A stretch of DNA of 64,000 bases from Ketobacter sp. MCCC 1A13808. GTDB lineage: Bacteria; Pseudomonadota; Gammaproteobacteria; Pseudomonadales; Ketobacteraceae. The stretch spans positions 124,001 to 188,000 of the forward strand of contig NZ_VRKW01000003.1 of NCBI RefSeq assembly GCF_009746715.1, in the 5' to 3' direction. This document shows, one piece after another, positions 35,900-46,760 of this stretch (positions are counted from its first letter, which is position 1; every line of letters begins with the position of its first letter). Both the position numbers and the translations under genes were made by a program. A model generated the notes under the pieces. It was not told where the DNA came from. It saw nothing but the letters and a program-made list of their open reading frames with translations, and ran no database searches.

Positions 35900-36727
35900 T
35901 TAGCTAATTTGCGGAATTTTACCGATTAAGGCGAGCGCCAGTGGCTTTGGTAGGGCCACTTCCATGGAAATGGGACGGTGGTCGGAGTAATCGCAGTCCA
36001 ATACTTTGACGTTGCGAATCTTCAAACTGGGGGAGACCAGTATGTGATCAATGTTGCGGGTGGGTTTCCAGCTAGGGTAAGTATGATGATCACCGGGAAC
36101 CTGCATCAGGTGGGAATTAATCGGGGTTGAGCTGATTTGGTCTGCACGGCAATTCATGTCTCCCATTACAATAACGTGCTCGTAATGTTGAATAATTTCA
36201 CGTACATATTCCAACTGCCGGTTGCGGGCCTTTTCGGACAATGCCAGATGAACGGCGACCAGCACTAAAGTGTGTTCGTCGTTACCGTACTTGGCAACGA
36301 TTGCTCCCCGGCCTTTTAATCCCGGTAGTTTGTGGTCTTCGATTTCGAAGGGTACAAAGCGGGAAAGTACCCCATTACTGAACTGGCCGAAGCGTCCCAG
36401 GTTTCGATTCAGCTGCTGATACCAATAGTCAAAGCGGCCCAAGTCTGCCAAGTAGGCCACTTGATTCACAAAGCCGCTGCGCAGGCTGCCGCCATCCACC
36501 TCTTGCAAGGAAATCAGATCGTAGTGGGCAAGCACCTGGCCTATTCGGTCCAGCCGTTGCAGTCCGCGCCAATCCGGCAACACATGACGCCAGCTGCGGG
36601 TCACGTAGTGATGGAAGGAGCTGGTGCCGATAGCGGCCTGTATGTTGTAGCTTAATAACCGCAAAACGCTGGGGTGGTTTTCCGGATCAAAGCTGGATTT
36701 GCTTGATGGGTTAATATCGTATTTCAC
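35900..36727 (-). CDS. Endonuclease/exonuclease/phosphatase-family protein
   Basis: The 275-residue protein has the EEP catalytic motifs: LSYNIQ (about residue 25), ISLQEVD, VAVHLALSEKARNRQ, VMGDMNCRAD, IDHILVS and a final DYSDHRPISMEV. These residues bind the metal and cut phosphodiester or phosphomonoester bonds. There is no signal peptide. Neighbouring dsbA and cytochrome genes give no hint of substrate; nucleic acids or phospholipid-like phosphates are possible. Confidence 0.85.
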   Translation of the reverse strand: MKYDINPSSKSSFDPENHPSVLRLLSYNIQAAIGTSSFHHYVTRSWRHVLPDWRGLQRLDRIGQVLAHYDLISLQEVDGGSLRSGFVNQVAYLADLGRFDYWYQQLNRNLGRFGQFSNGVLSRFVPFEIEDHKLPGLKGRGAIVAKYGNDEHTLVLVAVHLALSEKARNRQLEYVREIIQHYEHVIVMGDMNCRADQISSTPINSHLMQVPGDHHTYPSWKPTRNIDHILVSPSLKIRNVKVLDCDYSDHRPISMEVALPKPLALALIGKIPQIS

Positions 36728-36840
36728 GGCTACTTACTCACGCCTGATTGCGCATGCCTCAAACCCTGCCGGACTGGTGGCAGGGAAACGTCCTGTTAAG
36801 TGTAGACCCATGTCGAATGAATCCTGCGGTCATTCGGGCT

Positions 36841-37497
36841 TTATTTGGCTGCGGTAGCGCCTGCTGCCCGTTCTTTTTCGATCAAGAAGTTGGCAACTTT
36901 AAGCAGGTGATCATAGGTTTTGCCTGTTTGAGAGTTGACCATATATTTTCCATTCACCACCATTGCAGGCACCCCACGTAGCTGATATGCCTTTGCCAGT
37001 GCCATGCCCTGTTTCTCTTTTACCCGGATGCTGAATGAGTTATAGAGCTTTTTGAAGTCAGCTTCATTAACGCCGTAGTCCGCAAAAAAGGTAGCCAGGT
37101 TCTCTTCCGTGTCCATCGGCTTCTTTTTAACATGGATGGTTTCGAATAATTTCGGTTTGATGGTATCCAGTTTATCCAGGGATTCTGCGATGTAATAGGC
37201 GCGGGCCAGCGGCTCCCAGTCTTTGCGAAAAGCGGCTGGAGTCATGACGAAGTTAACGTCGTCAGCGAGCGTCTTTTTCCAATCTTTTGTGTAACCTTCC
37301 AGGGTAAAGCAGTGCGGGCAGGCAAATGAAAAGAATTCCCGTACTTCAATTTTTCCGGGTTGTTCTACTTTGCCCGGTTGCGGCAGGCGCGTGTAATCCA
37401 CGCCTTCATTAAAGGTATCGGCCTGAACCAGTGCGCTCACCATGGTAAACAGCGTGATCAGACCAAAGTTCAGAATTGGATTTATCTTATTTTTCAT
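36841..37497 (-). CDS. dsbA: Thiol:disulfide interchange protein DsbA
   Basis: The ATG at 37497 is chosen (AGGGAA upstream); an extension to 37518 would spoil the signal peptide. The 218-residue product has a Sec signal (to about residue 26, SALVQA), the redox site Cys60-Pro-His-Cys63 and the cis-proline loop RGVPAMVVNGKY. It introduces disulfide bonds into exported proteins in the periplasm. It lies 130 bp after the cytochrome c4 gene on the same strand but behind a terminator, so it has its own promoter. Confidence 0.95.
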   Translation of the reverse strand: MKNKINPILNFGLITLFTMVSALVQADTFNEGVDYTRLPQPGKVEQPGKIEVREFFSFACPHCFTLEGYTKDWKKTLADDVNFVMTPAAFRKDWEPLARAYYIAESLDKLDTIKPKLFETIHVKKKPMDTEENLATFFADYGVNEADFKKLYNSFSIRVKEKQGMALAKAYQLRGVPAMVVNGKYMVNSQTGKTYDHLLKVANFLIEKERAAGATAAK

Positions 37498-37582
37498 GAG
37501 GATTCCCTGACTTTTCATTCGATGTGCTTATGACTCAATATATCTTGCAGGGTTCCTTCTGAACCCGGGCTGAATAGGGCGG

Positions 37583-37610
37583 CATAAAAAAAGGCAGCCT
37601 GAGCTGCCTT
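37583..37610 (-). terminator. Rho-independent terminator after cytochrome c4
   Basis: On the minus strand AAGGCAGC-TCAG-GCTGCCTT forms an 8-bp stem followed by a run of T residues, 18 bp beyond the cytochrome c4 stop. Confidence 0.92.
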
Positions 37611-37627
37611 TGCTTGGAACAGTGTGA

Positions 37628-38263
37628 TTAGTATAGACCGTTAATGTAGCTGGACAGCGCTGAGATCTCGTCATCACTCAATCGTGCTGCCGTTGCCCGC
37701 ATCATTTTGGTTTCACCATCGTTTTCACGACGGGCACCATTGTGATCTTCACGTCCGGCTGCCCGGAACGCTTTCAGCTGTTTTTCTATATAGGCAGCAT
37801 GTTGACCTGCTAATGCAGGAAATCCGGCTTCCGGCATGCCTTTCCCGTTGGCGCCATGGCAGGCGGCGCAGGCGGTAACACCACTTTCTGCGTTGCCAGC
37901 TCGATACACGCTCTGTCCCAGCTCAACCAATTTAGGATCGGCGGAACCGGGCTGGATGGGTTGTTCAGCGTAATAGGCGCCGAGGTCTTCGATATCTTGA
38001 TCATTCAGTGCAGGCAAAAAGGCCGCCATTTCAGGTACCGGGCGGGCGCCACTTTTCATATCCTGAAGTTGCTTAACAATATAGCCTGCTGACTGGCCTG
38101 CTAATTTCGGAAAGTTCGGAACGGTGCTATTACCATCAGCACCATGGCAAGCAACACAGGTTGATGCTTTGTTTTTTCCGGCTTCGGCGTCTCCGGCAGC
38201 GTATACCCCAGTTGCGGACGCGGCGATAGCCGAGGTCAGCAACAATTTAGCTAACAATTTCAT
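37628..38263 (-). CDS. Diheme cytochrome c4
   Basis: A 211-residue exported protein with a Sec signal (to about residue 22, VYA) and two heme c sites, CVACH (about residues 36-40) and CAACH (about 131-135), in two similar domains. Each has downstream methionine candidates, as in cytochrome c4. It carries electrons in the periplasm, usually to terminal oxidases. It follows the cytochrome c5-like gene by 55 bp on the same strand. Confidence 0.94.
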   Translation of the reverse strand: MKLLAKLLLTSAIAASATGVYAAGDAEAGKNKASTCVACHGADGNSTVPNFPKLAGQSAGYIVKQLQDMKSGARPVPEMAAFLPALNDQDIEDLGAYYAEQPIQPGSADPKLVELGQSVYRAGNAESGVTACAACHGANGKGMPEAGFPALAGQHAAYIEKQLKAFRAAGREDHNGARRENDGETKMMRATAARLSDDEISALSSYINGLY

Positions 38264-38318
38264 AGCAAGGTCCTAATTATAAAATACTTTAAATATCAGG
38301 TGGTTATTCCGGATAAGG

Positions 38319-38609
38319 CTAATTCGACATGAATTCTATGAGTTCTTTCAGCTCTGCATCGGTGCAGTCGTTGCAGAGACCCATAGGGGGCATTGCATTT
38401 TTACCCTTTTTCGAGCTGGTGACCAGAGCGTCGATTCCTGCTGCCAGACGGGGTTCCCAAGCGGCCTTGTCACCGGTTTTTGGCGCACCGGCTGCACCGG
38501 TACCATGGCAGGCGACACAATACATATTGTATTTAGCCGGCGCTTCAGCCTGAGTATTTATAGTAAATCCCATTAACACAACGGCAGACGCCATCAAAAG
38601 TTTTTTCAT
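38319..38609 (-). CDS. Cytochrome c5-like monoheme protein
   Basis: The 96-residue protein has a Sec signal (to about residue 21) and one heme site CVACH (about residues 31-35). A second pair of cysteines (CNDC) near the C terminus is the disulfide typical of cytochrome c5. The MPPMG stretch gives the methionine ligand. It acts in periplasmic electron transfer and is the first gene before cytochrome c4, divergent from engB. Confidence 0.9.
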   Translation of the reverse strand: MKKLLMASAVVLMGFTINTQAEAPAKYNMYCVACHGTGAAGAPKTGDKAAWEPRLAAGIDALVTSSKKGKNAMPPMGLCNDCTDAELKELIEFMSN

Positions 38610-38753
38610 GAACGAACCCCTCTCACCCAGAAGTTTATATAGAAAAAATCGATGGGATTATATAACAAAGTTCTCTTAAGGGGTAATGTCCTTTACATGG
38701 CTGAGGAATATTGGCGAAAATGCATTCCGATTTCAACCTACCAGGATCATCCA

Positions 38754-39383
38754 ATGAAAATTTTTACTGCCCGCCTGCGTCAGACTCAATTCGAGATCAG
38801 TGCGGCTAATCTGGCCCAGTGCCCTCCGGAGCAAGGGGTTGAAATCGCATTTGCCGGGCGTTCCAATTCGGGTAAATCCAGCGCGCTCAATACTCTGGTG
38901 GATCACGGCGGACTGGCACGTACCAGTAAGACGCCGGGCCGAACCCAGTTGATTAACTTTTTCCGGATGGATGACAACTGCAAGCTGGTGGATTTGCCGG
39001 GCTACGGTTATGCCAAGGTGCCGGAGAAAATGAAATTGGAGTGGCAGGCTCATATGGGTGAATATCTTGAGCAAAGACAGTGCCTGGCTGGACTCATTCT
39101 GGTGATGGATGTTCGCCACCCCCTCAAGGATTTCGACAGGATGATGCTTGAATGGTCGCAGCATCAGAATATGCCCGTCCATATATTGCTGAGCAAGAGC
39201 GACAAACTCAAGCGCGGACCGGCGAAGAATTCGGTTTTAGGGGTGCGGAAAGAGATCAAAGCCTACGGTGACCAGGTCACTGCACAATTGTTTTCATCCC
39301 ACAATAAAGAAGGCGTTGAGCAGGCGCGTGAAGTGCTGGCGAATTGGTTTGGGTTTGAAAAGGAATACGAAACAGCGCAGTAA
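38754..39383 (+). CDS. engB: Ribosome biogenesis GTPase EngB (YihA/YsxC)
   Basis: The start at 38754 gives 209 residues like known EngB; an earlier in-frame start adds 34 unrelated residues. The G1 motif is [10 protein letters not shown], the switch region contains [15 protein letters not shown]3 is DLPGYG and G4 is SKSDK. The protein helps assemble the 50S ribosomal subunit. It is convergent with polA, with a small-RNA candidate between them. Confidence 0.95.
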   Translation: MKIFTARLRQTQFEISAANLAQCPPEQGVEIAFAGRSNSGKSSALNTLVDHGGLARTSKTPGRTQLINFFRMDDNCKLVDLPGYGYAKVPEKMKLEWQAHMGEYLEQRQCLAGLILVMDVRHPLKDFDRMMLEWSQHQNMPVHILLSKSDKLKRGPAKNSVLGVRKEIKAYGDQVTAQLFSSHNKEGVEQAREVLANWFGFEKEYETAQ

Positions 39384-39398
39384 TCTTAAATTGCAGAC

Positions 39399-39435
39399 AA
39401 AAAAAAGCCGGTAGTCTTGGGGCAGACTACCGGCT
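39399..39435 (-). terminator. Terminator of the polA-engB intergenic RNA
   Basis: On the minus strand AGCCGGTAGTCT and AGACTACCGGCT form a perfect 12-bp stem around GCCCCA, followed by eight T residues. One of the best terminators in the window. Confidence 0.95.
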
Positions 39436-39558
39436 AGGGTCCGGCTCTTGGGGGAAAGCCGGTTTGCTGTAGCCGATTACTCGGCTTGGGATTGCTGCCT
39501 TAGCTTCATGTATTAAGACGACGCTTGCTGGGTTTAGTTCACCAAAATTCAAAAATAA
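39399..39558 (-). ncRNA. Candidate small RNA downstream of polA (Spot 42/ErsA position)
   Basis: The gap between polA and engB contains a minus-strand promoter-like pair, TTGCAC (39593-39588) and CTTAAT (39570-39565) with a 17-bp spacer. About 125 bp later a perfect 12-bp terminator with eight T residues follows, with two further hairpins before it (CCGGCT/AGCCGG and AGCCGA/TCGGCT). In E. coli spf (Spot 42), and as I recall P. aeruginosa ErsA, lie at this same place between polA and engB. Sequence similarity to either was not checked; the ends are estimates. Confidence 0.55.
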
Positions 39559-39564
39559 TTTTAA

Positions 39565-39593
39565 ATTAAGTGACCAGCTGGTTCCGGGTGCAA
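39565..39593 (-). promoter_or_regulatory. Sigma-70-like promoter for the polA-downstream RNA
   Basis: TTGCAC, a 17-bp spacer, then CTTAAT, read on the minus strand. The -10 box is imperfect (4 of 6). It would start a transcript near 39558 that ends at the strong terminator. Confidence 0.4.
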
Positions 39594-39668
39594 TCCCTTC
39601 GCGTTTTTATTTTTGTTGTCCAGGCTCACTAGGGGAGTCTAAGCTGACATTGGGGATATCTGCCTAAT

Positions 39669-42398
39669 CTAATGAGCCTGATCCCAATTATCACCCACCC
39701 CAGCCTCAACGATCAAGGGAACTTTCAGTTCCGCCGCGCCCTGCATAAGTAACGTTACCTGTTTTGTGATGCAGTCCAACTCTTTCAGGGGAACTTCGAA
39801 CACTAATTCATCATGCACCTGCATGATTATGCGAGTTTCCATCTTTTGTTTTTCCAGCCACGCGTCCACATCAATCATTGCCCGCTTAATAATGTCCGCA
39901 GCGGAACCCTGCATCGGTGCATTTATTGCCGTGCGTTCCGCTGCCTGACGTCGGGGTACATTACGGGAATTAATTTCCGGCAAATGCAGGCGACGGCCGA
40001 ACAAGGTTTCCACATACCCTTGTTCTGCGGCTAATTTGCGAACGCGGTCCATGTAATTGAGTACACCGGGATAGCGCTCAAAATATAAGTCGATGTATTG
40101 CTGTGCTTCTTTGCGCCCAATGCCCAGTTGTTTTGCTAAACCAAAAGCAGACATGCCGTAAATCAAACCAAAATTAACCGCTTTGGCCTTGCGTCTTTGT
40201 TCTGTAGTAACGTCCTCCAGTGCTACCCCCATGACCTCTGATGCCGTAGCCTGGTGGATATCCAATCCCTGATTAAATGCCTTTAATAAGCTGGCATCGT
40301 CAGATAAGTGCGCCATGATGCGTAATTCAATTTGAGAATAATCGGCGGCTAATAATTTGCAGTCTTTACGCGGAATAAACGCTTGCCTGATCTTTCTACC
40401 TTCTTCTGACCTTATTGGAATATTTTGCAGGTTAGGGTCGGTAGAGGATAGGCGTCCGGTTGCGGCAACAGCCTGTTGATAGGAAGTATGAATACGACCG
40501 GTTTTAGCGTTTATTAATTCGGGTAGCTTATCGGTATAAGTGGATTTTAATTTACTTAATCCACGATACTCCATCAGTACTTTGGGTAAAGGGTAATCCA
40601 GAGCCAATTCCTGTAATACAGCTTCAGCAGTTGAGGCCGCGCCTTTGGGTGTTTTCTGGATGACAGGTAAACCTAATTTTTCAAACAGTATGGTGCCTAA
40701 TTGCTTGGGTGAGCCCAGATTGAATTCTTCTCCGGCCATGTCGTGTGCTTCTTTTTCAAGTTCCATCATCCGCTTGGCCAGATGCTGGCTTTGTAAGCGC
40801 AGCATGTTTGCATCAATTAACGCACCGGTGCGTTCTACTTTTGACAGTATGGGTGCCAGTGGCATTTCAATGTCTGTAAATACAGACTGCAGGCTTTTTT
40901 CAGCTTCCAGCATGGGCCACAAATGTTGGTGCAATTTTAATGTGATGTCAGCATCTTCGGCTGCGTATTTTGCGGCAATTTCCAGTTCTATTTGATCGAA
41001 GGTAATTTGTTTGCTGCCTTTACCCGCTATTTCTTCAAAGCTTATGGTTTTATGACCCAGGTATTTAAGCGAAAGGCTGTCCATGTCGTGTCGAGTGGCA
41101 GTCGAGTCAAGTACGTAGGATTCCAGCATGGTATCGAATGCGATGCCGTTTAATTGAATATCGTACCGGGCCAGAATGCTTTGATCGTATTTTAAATTCT
41201 GGCCGACTTTTTTCGGGGTTTCGGCTTCCAGTAGTGGTTTTAATTGCTCTAACACCCAGTCCCGGTCCAGTTGCTCTGGTGCATCCAGGTAACGATGTGA
41301 AACCGGAACGTATGCCGCTGCTCCCGCTTCAATACTAAACGACACACCGACCAATTCAGCCTGCATGTAATTCAAGCTCGTGGTTTCAGTATCAAACGCA
41401 AACAGCTCGCACTGTTTTAGCTTTTCAAGCCATTTTCCGAATTGAGTTTTATCCAGTATGCATTCGTATTCCGGTTCGGATGTATTGTCGATGGTCTCGG
41501 AAAGGGCATCGATAGCATCGGTGCGATTGCTTTCTCCTGCAGCCGCAGAGAGCTCTGCTACCCAGGTTTTGAATTCAAGATCTTTATAGAGTTCCAGCAA
41601 TGCCTGGTTATCCGGTTCCAGAATGTCGAGCTGAGTCGGCGAGCAATCCAATTCCACATCCAATTTAATGGTGGCCAATTGTTTGGACAGTGGAATATGC
41701 GACAAGCTGTTACGCAGATTTTCGCCTACCTTGCCTTTAATCTCATCGGCGTGTTCAACCAGGTTATCCAATGATTCGTACTCAGTCAGCCATTTTACCG
41801 CGGTCTTGGGTCCGCACTTGGGCACGCCCGGGATATTGTCGACACTGTCCCCTACTAATGTCAGAAAATCGACAATACGCTCTGGGGGAATGCCGAATTT
41901 TTCTATCACACCTTCACGGTCCATCACGCTGTCGTTCATGGTGTTGATCAGCGTCACATGTTTGCTAACCAGCTGCGCCATATCTTTGTCGCCAGTGGAG
42001 ACAATCGTGTCGATGCCTTGCCGGGTTGCCTGTTCGCACAGGGTGCCGATGACATCGTCCGCTTCAACGCCGTCGACGATCAGTAGTGGTAAACCCATTT
42101 TGCGGATAGCGTCGTGTAACGGTTTTATCTGGCTGCGCAAATCGTCGGGCATAGGCGGGCGGTTCGCTTTGTATTCCGCGTACATATCATCGCGGAAGGT
42201 TTTGCCTTTTGCGTCAAACACCACCGCCATGTGTTCAGGGTTGTAGTCCTTACGCAGCCGGATCAACATATTCAGTACGCCTTTTATCGCGCCTGTTGGT
42301 TGTCCCTTGCTGGTGATGAGCGGGGGCAAGGCATGAAAGGCGCGATATAGATAGGATGAGCCATCAACGAGGATCAGCGGGGGTTTTTCAGCAGACAT
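39669..42398 (-). CDS. polA: DNA polymerase I
   Basis: The full-length 909-residue protein has three domains. The 5'-3' exonuclease (residues 1-290) contains DGSSYLYRAFHAL and GDKDMAQLV. The 3'-5' proofreading domain (about 310-500) keeps FDTETTSLNY, so proofreading should be active. The polymerase domain has DYSQIELRIMAHLS (motif A), the finger helix RRKAKAVNFGLIYGMSAFGL and VHDELVFEV (motif C). It fills gaps in repair and removes RNA primers in the cytoplasm. It follows ridA on the same strand after a 58-bp gap. Confidence 0.98.
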   Translation of the reverse strand: MSAEKPPLILVDGSSYLYRAFHALPPLITSKGQPTGAIKGVLNMLIRLRKDYNPEHMAVVFDAKGKTFRDDMYAEYKANRPPMPDDLRSQIKPLHDAIRKMGLPLLIVDGVEADDVIGTLCEQATRQGIDTIVSTGDKDMAQLVSKHVTLINTMNDSVMDREGVIEKFGIPPERIVDFLTLVGDSVDNIPGVPKCGPKTAVKWLTEYESLDNLVEHADEIKGKVGENLRNSLSHIPLSKQLATIKLDVELDCSPTQLDILEPDNQALLELYKDLEFKTWVAELSAAAGESNRTDAIDALSETIDNTSEPEYECILDKTQFGKWLEKLKQCELFAFDTETTSLNYMQAELVGVSFSIEAGAAAYVPVSHRYLDAPEQLDRDWVLEQLKPLLEAETPKKVGQNLKYDQSILARYDIQLNGIAFDTMLESYVLDSTATRHDMDSLSLKYLGHKTISFEEIAGKGSKQITFDQIELEIAAKYAAEDADITLKLHQHLWPMLEAEKSLQSVFTDIEMPLAPILSKVERTGALIDANMLRLQSQHLAKRMMELEKEAHDMAGEEFNLGSPKQLGTILFEKLGLPVIQKTPKGAASTAEAVLQELALDYPLPKVLMEYRGLSKLKSTYTDKLPELINAKTGRIHTSYQQAVAATGRLSSTDPNLQNIPIRSEEGRKIRQAFIPRKDCKLLAADYSQIELRIMAHLSDDASLLKAFNQGLDIHQATASEVMGVALEDVTTEQRRKAKAVNFGLIYGMSAFGLAKQLGIGRKEAQQYIDLYFERYPGVLNYMDRVRKLAAEQGYVETLFGRRLHLPEINSRNVPRRQAAERTAINAPMQGSAADIIKRAMIDVDAWLEKQKMETRIIMQVHDELVFEVPLKELDCITKQVTLLMQGAAELKVPLIVEAGVGDNWDQAH

Positions 42399-42456
42399 GG
42401 CGATACTTAATTCCTTTTTGGGGGTGGCGGAAACGAAAGGTCAATCGTTCCAGTTT

Positions 42457-42846
42457 TTACTCGTCCAGCTCCATCACGGCATCCATTTCGACCTGCGCAC
42501 CTTTAGGCAGCGCGGCAACTGCCACCGCTGCACGGGCAGGGTAGGGCTGTTCAAAATAGCGTGCCATAACTTCATTGACCAAAGCAAAGTGGCCCAAATC
42601 AATCAGAAAGATATTCAGTTTGGCAACGGATTGCAGGGAGCCGCCAGCGGCTTCGGCAACCGCTTTGAGATTTTCAAATACGCGTACGATATTATCTTCC
42701 ATGGAACCATCCACCAACTCCATGGTTTCTGGAACCAGTGGGATCTGACCGGATAAATAGACGGTACTGCCACATTTGACCGCTTGGGAATAGGTGCCGA
42801 TGGCTTGGGGGGCTTTGCTGGTTGAAATGATTTCGCGTTTGCTCAT
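42457..42846 (-). CDS. ridA: RidA-family reactive enamine/imine deaminase
   Basis: The 129-residue protein matches RidA in length and motifs: [12 protein letters not shown] near the start, [13 protein letters not shown], and the active-site arginine in YPARAAVAV (about residue 105), followed by [12 protein letters not shown]. It hydrolyses reactive 2-aminoacrylate-type intermediates in the cytoplasm. It follows spoT, as in many gammaproteobacteria. Confidence 0.93.
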   Translation of the reverse strand: MSKREIISTSKAPQAIGTYSQAVKCGSTVYLSGQIPLVPETMELVDGSMEDNIVRVFENLKAVAEAAGGSLQSVAKLNIFLIDLGHFALVNEVMARYFEQPYPARAAVAVAALPKGAQVEMDAVMELDE

Positions 42847-42919
42847 GACCGGGTCTCCGATAGTTGCGTTCCGTGTGGTATCACATGTGCGTTTACATGC
42901 AGGTAGGATGTAGCAATGT

Positions 42920-45034
42920 TTAGTTGCGGACGCGGACGATTCGGTGAACTGCTTTCAAGGTTCGCATTCGACGAATGGTTTTCGCCAGGTGCGCTCGATT
43001 GTGAATTGAAATACGCAGGCTGACCACCGACAAGTGCGCGTCTTTTTCTTTAATATTTATGGTTTCGATATTGGCATCGGCTTGGGAAATAAGCGAGGCC
43101 AGTGTTGCCAGCGAGCCGCGCTCATTTTCCATCTGCACACGCAGATCGACAGCGTATTCGCCGATGGCGTCCTGCGCCCACTGCACAGATAAACACTTCT
43201 CCCGGTTTTCTTTCAGTTCGGATGCAATATTTTTGCAATTGTCTCGGTGTATGACCATGCCGCGCCCGGAGCTTAGGTGCCCCATCACGGAATCACCCGG
43301 AATTGGGCGACAGCATTTGGCTAGATTGATCACCATGCCTTCCGTGCCGCGAATCACCAGTGGCGTCGATTTGCTGTCTTTTGCTGCGGGGTCTTCTTCG
43401 CTGGTGGGGAGCATGCGGCGGGCGGCAATCTGGGCCATTTGATTGCCCAGTCCAATGTCCGCCAGCATGTCGTCCAGGGTTGCGAAACCGGCTTCACTGA
43501 GCGCGGTTTCAATGCGTTCCGCCGGAATAGCGTCGAAGGTCCAGTCGAACGGTGCCAGCGCCTTTTCCAGCAGGCGTTGTCCCAACGCAACGGATTCTGA
43601 TCGCTGCTGGGTTTTCAGGAAGTGGCGGATATTGGCGCGGGCTTTGGCGGTGGTGACAAAGCTGAGCCAGGCCGGATTCGGGCAGGCTCCGGGCGCAGTG
43701 ATGATCTTAATGGTCTGCCCGCTTTGAATGGGGGTGCTAAGGGGGACCAGACGATGATCCAGGCGTGCTGCGACGCAGCTGTTGCCGACGTCCGTATGCA
43801 CGGCGTAGGCAAAATCCACCGGGGTTGCACCGGTAGGCAGCTCCAGAATATCGCCTTTGGGGGTGAATACGTAAACTTCGTCCGGGAACAGGTCAATTTT
43901 GACTGTTTCAAGGAAGTCTTGAGAGTTCCCGGCGCGTTGCTGCATTTCCAGCAAGCCCTTAAGCCATTCTTTAGCGCGGTTTTGCGCGCCTCCGGCGGGA
44001 TCCGGGTCGGATTTGTAGAGCCAGTGTGCCGCAATCCCGTTGTTTGCCATGGCGTCCATCTCTTCGGTGCGCACCTGAATTTCAATGGGTACGCCATTCA
44101 TCCCGATCAGGGTGGTGTGTAGTGATTGGTAGCCGTTGGCTTTGGGGATGGCAATGTAATCTTTAAAGCGGCCCGGAATCGGTTTGTACAGGTTATGAAT
44201 TGCGCCCAACACCCGGTAACACATGTCCACCGAGTTAACGATGATGCGGAAGCCATACACATCCATTATCTCGTTGAACGGTTTGCGCTGTTCTTTCATC
44301 TTGCTGTAGATGCTGTAAAGGTGTTTTTCTCGCCCGGTGACCCGACCGGTCAGGCCGTCCCGCTCCAGGCGGTTGACGACCGCCTCCTGAATTTTTTTCA
44401 CCATATCCTTGCGGTGCCCGCGAGAGGTTTTGGTGGCTTTCTTGATGCGCGAGGCGCGCATCGGATACATATGGGTAAAGCTGAGGTCTTCCAGTTCGAC
44501 CCGGACATTATTCATGCCAAGGCGATTGGCAATGGGGGCGTATATTTCCAGGGTTTCCATTGCGATGCGGCGGCGCTTCGTGGGGTGTAATACACCCAGC
44601 GTGCGCATATTATGGAGCCGGTCCGCAAGCTTCACCAGGATGACGCGGATATCCTTGGTCATAGCCAGCACCATCTTGCGGAAGTTCTCCGCTTGGGCTT
44701 CGGCTTTGGATTCAAACTTGATCGCACCGATTTTAGACACGCCGTCCACCAGTTCGGCAACAATTTCGCCGAACGCTTCAGTGAGGGTTTCTTTGGATAC
44801 GTAGGTGTCTTCGATGACGTCATGGAGCAGCGCAGCTTGAACGCTTTGTGCGTCCATGTGCATATCAGAGAGGATTTTACTGACCGCCAGAGGATGAACT
44901 ATATAGGGGTCGCCGCTACGCCGGAACTGGCCTTCGTGGGCGTCCTCAGCGAAATAATAAGCGCGACGAATATCCTCCCTCTGTTCAGACGGAAGATATT
45001 CAAGTTTTTCTATAAGTGATTCAACAGTTTGCAA
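42920..45034 (-). CDS. spoT: Bifunctional (p)ppGpp synthetase/hydrolase SpoT
   Basis: The 704-residue protein has the HD hydrolase domain with intact motifs ([30 protein letters not shown]), unlike RelA where they are lost. The synthetase domain follows ([18 protein letters not shown]), then TGS ([14 protein letters not shown]) and a C-terminal ACT domain. It makes and degrades the alarmone (p)ppGpp. It sits after rpoZ and gmk in the common order, with a 72-bp gap to rpoZ. Confidence 0.97.
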   Translation of the reverse strand: MQTVESLIEKLEYLPSEQREDIRRAYYFAEDAHEGQFRRSGDPYIVHPLAVSKILSDMHMDAQSVQAALLHDVIEDTYVSKETLTEAFGEIVAELVDGVSKIGAIKFESKAEAQAENFRKMVLAMTKDIRVILVKLADRLHNMRTLGVLHPTKRRRIAMETLEIYAPIANRLGMNNVRVELEDLSFTHMYPMRASRIKKATKTSRGHRKDMVKKIQEAVVNRLERDGLTGRVTGREKHLYSIYSKMKEQRKPFNEIMDVYGFRIIVNSVDMCYRVLGAIHNLYKPIPGRFKDYIAIPKANGYQSLHTTLIGMNGVPIEIQVRTEEMDAMANNGIAAHWLYKSDPDPAGGAQNRAKEWLKGLLEMQQRAGNSQDFLETVKIDLFPDEVYVFTPKGDILELPTGATPVDFAYAVHTDVGNSCVAARLDHRLVPLSTPIQSGQTIKIITAPGACPNPAWLSFVTTAKARANIRHFLKTQQRSESVALGQRLLEKALAPFDWTFDAIPAERIETALSEAGFATLDDMLADIGLGNQMAQIAARRMLPTSEEDPAAKDSKSTPLVIRGTEGMVINLAKCCRPIPGDSVMGHLSSGRGMVIHRDNCKNIASELKENREKCLSVQWAQDAIGEYAVDLRVQMENERGSLATLASLISQADANIETINIKEKDAHLSVVSLRISIHNRAHLAKTIRRMRTLKAVHRIVRVRN

Positions 45035-45106
45035 TGCCTCAACCCCTCTTGAGAGGATTAGTGTAATGGGATTGAGCGGTAATGAGAACAGCCGTTTTGC
45101 GGTTGT

Positions 45107-45379
45107 TTATTCCTCGAAAGACGGGTTGTTAAACGCGCTGTGGAAAGAGGAGGTATCACGGAACTGTTTTGGTTCAGGTTTGCGGCTCAGAATGGACTGA
45201 TCGACATAACCTTCAGCAATTTCACGCAGCGCCACAACAGTGGGCTTGTCGTTTTCCCAGTCAACGAAGGGGTCTTTCCCTCCAGTGGCGATTTGACGAG
45301 CACGTTTGCTGGCCACTAACACCAATGAAAAACGGTTATCTACCCGGTCCAGACAATCTTCGACGGTAACTCGTGCCAT
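45107..45379 (-). CDS. rpoZ: RNA polymerase omega subunit
   Basis: The 90-residue protein starts [20 protein letters not shown], the omega signature, with [15 protein letters not shown] and the [13 protein letters not shown] stretch. It stabilises the beta' subunit in RNA polymerase. It lies between gmk and spoT on the same strand. Confidence 0.97.
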   Translation of the reverse strand: MARVTVEDCLDRVDNRFSLVLVASKRARQIATGGKDPFVDWENDKPTVVALREIAEGYVDQSILSRKPEPKQFRDTSSFHSAFNNPSFEE

Positions 45380-45469
45380 TTTTAACCTCAGTTCGGATTT
45401 AGCGAGCCCTTTAGTTTACTGGTTTACTTTATAAAGACAAGGGGCATATGTTTCGATTCGGAACAAAAT

Positions 45470-46111
<642 letters not shown>

Positions 46112-46257
46112 TTAAGTGTAGTGGTAACTGTGCAAATATTCGAAATTCAAGAGCGGAACGGGCCTGTAGCGCCGAGATTATAGCGTTACCCGTTGAAAAC
46201 TGTAACGAATGCCTGTGAAAAAGGGCAAATTGCTATTTCTGAATAGGGAGATTAAGG

Positions 46258-46668
46258 ATGCAACAGATACAGACGGTTAAGGGGCAGTGCTTGTGTACAG
46301 CGGTAAAATTACAAGCGCGGGTGGAAAAGCATATGGATGCCTGTCACTGCGGAATGTGTCGGCGCTGGGGTGGCGGGCCTTTACTGGTCACCCATGCAGT
46401 GGAAGTGGTTTTTGAGGGTGAAGACGCGATTTCTAATTATGCGTCATCGGATTGGGCGCAAAGAGGGTTTTGCCGGCATTGCGGAACGCATCTTTACTAC
46501 AAGCTATTGAGTGGCGAGGGGTATGAAGTGCCGGTTGGGTTGTTCGTAGGCGATGTTGAGTTCGAATTCGTAAAAGAGATTTTTATCGATAGGAAACCGG
46601 ACTGGTATGATTTTGCTAATGAAACAACCCGGCAAACAGAAGAGGAAGTGTTTGCGCAGTTTTCCTGA
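46258..46668 (+). CDS. GFA-family (CENP-V) zinc protein
   Basis: The 136-residue protein has the zinc cysteines of the glutathione-dependent formaldehyde-activating family: CLC (residues 11-13), CHCGMC (29-34) and CRHCG (about 72-76). Most family members have no proven formaldehyde activity, so the function is open. AGGGAG precedes the ATG at 46258. It is a single gene with its own terminator. Confidence 0.88.
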   Translation: MQQIQTVKGQCLCTAVKLQARVEKHMDACHCGMCRRWGGGPLLVTHAVEVVFEGEDAISNYASSDWAQRGFCRHCGTHLYYKLLSGEGYEVPVGLFVGDVEFEFVKEIFIDRKPDWYDFANETTRQTEEEVFAQFS

Positions 46669-46707
46669 CAATAGCCATTCGCGATGGCAGACTGACTTAC
46701 ATTCTTG

Positions 46708-46746
46708 AAAAAAGCCCGGCAAAGCGATCGTTTGCCGGGCTTTTTT
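46708..46746. terminator. Bidirectional terminator between the GFA gene and the DUF1552 gene
   Basis: AAGCCCGGCAAA and TTTGCCGGGCTT form a perfect 12-bp stem around GCGATCG. A T-run follows on the plus strand and an A-run precedes it, so it works for both convergent genes. Confidence 0.95.
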
Positions 46747-46760
46747 GTCGGTTTTATTGC

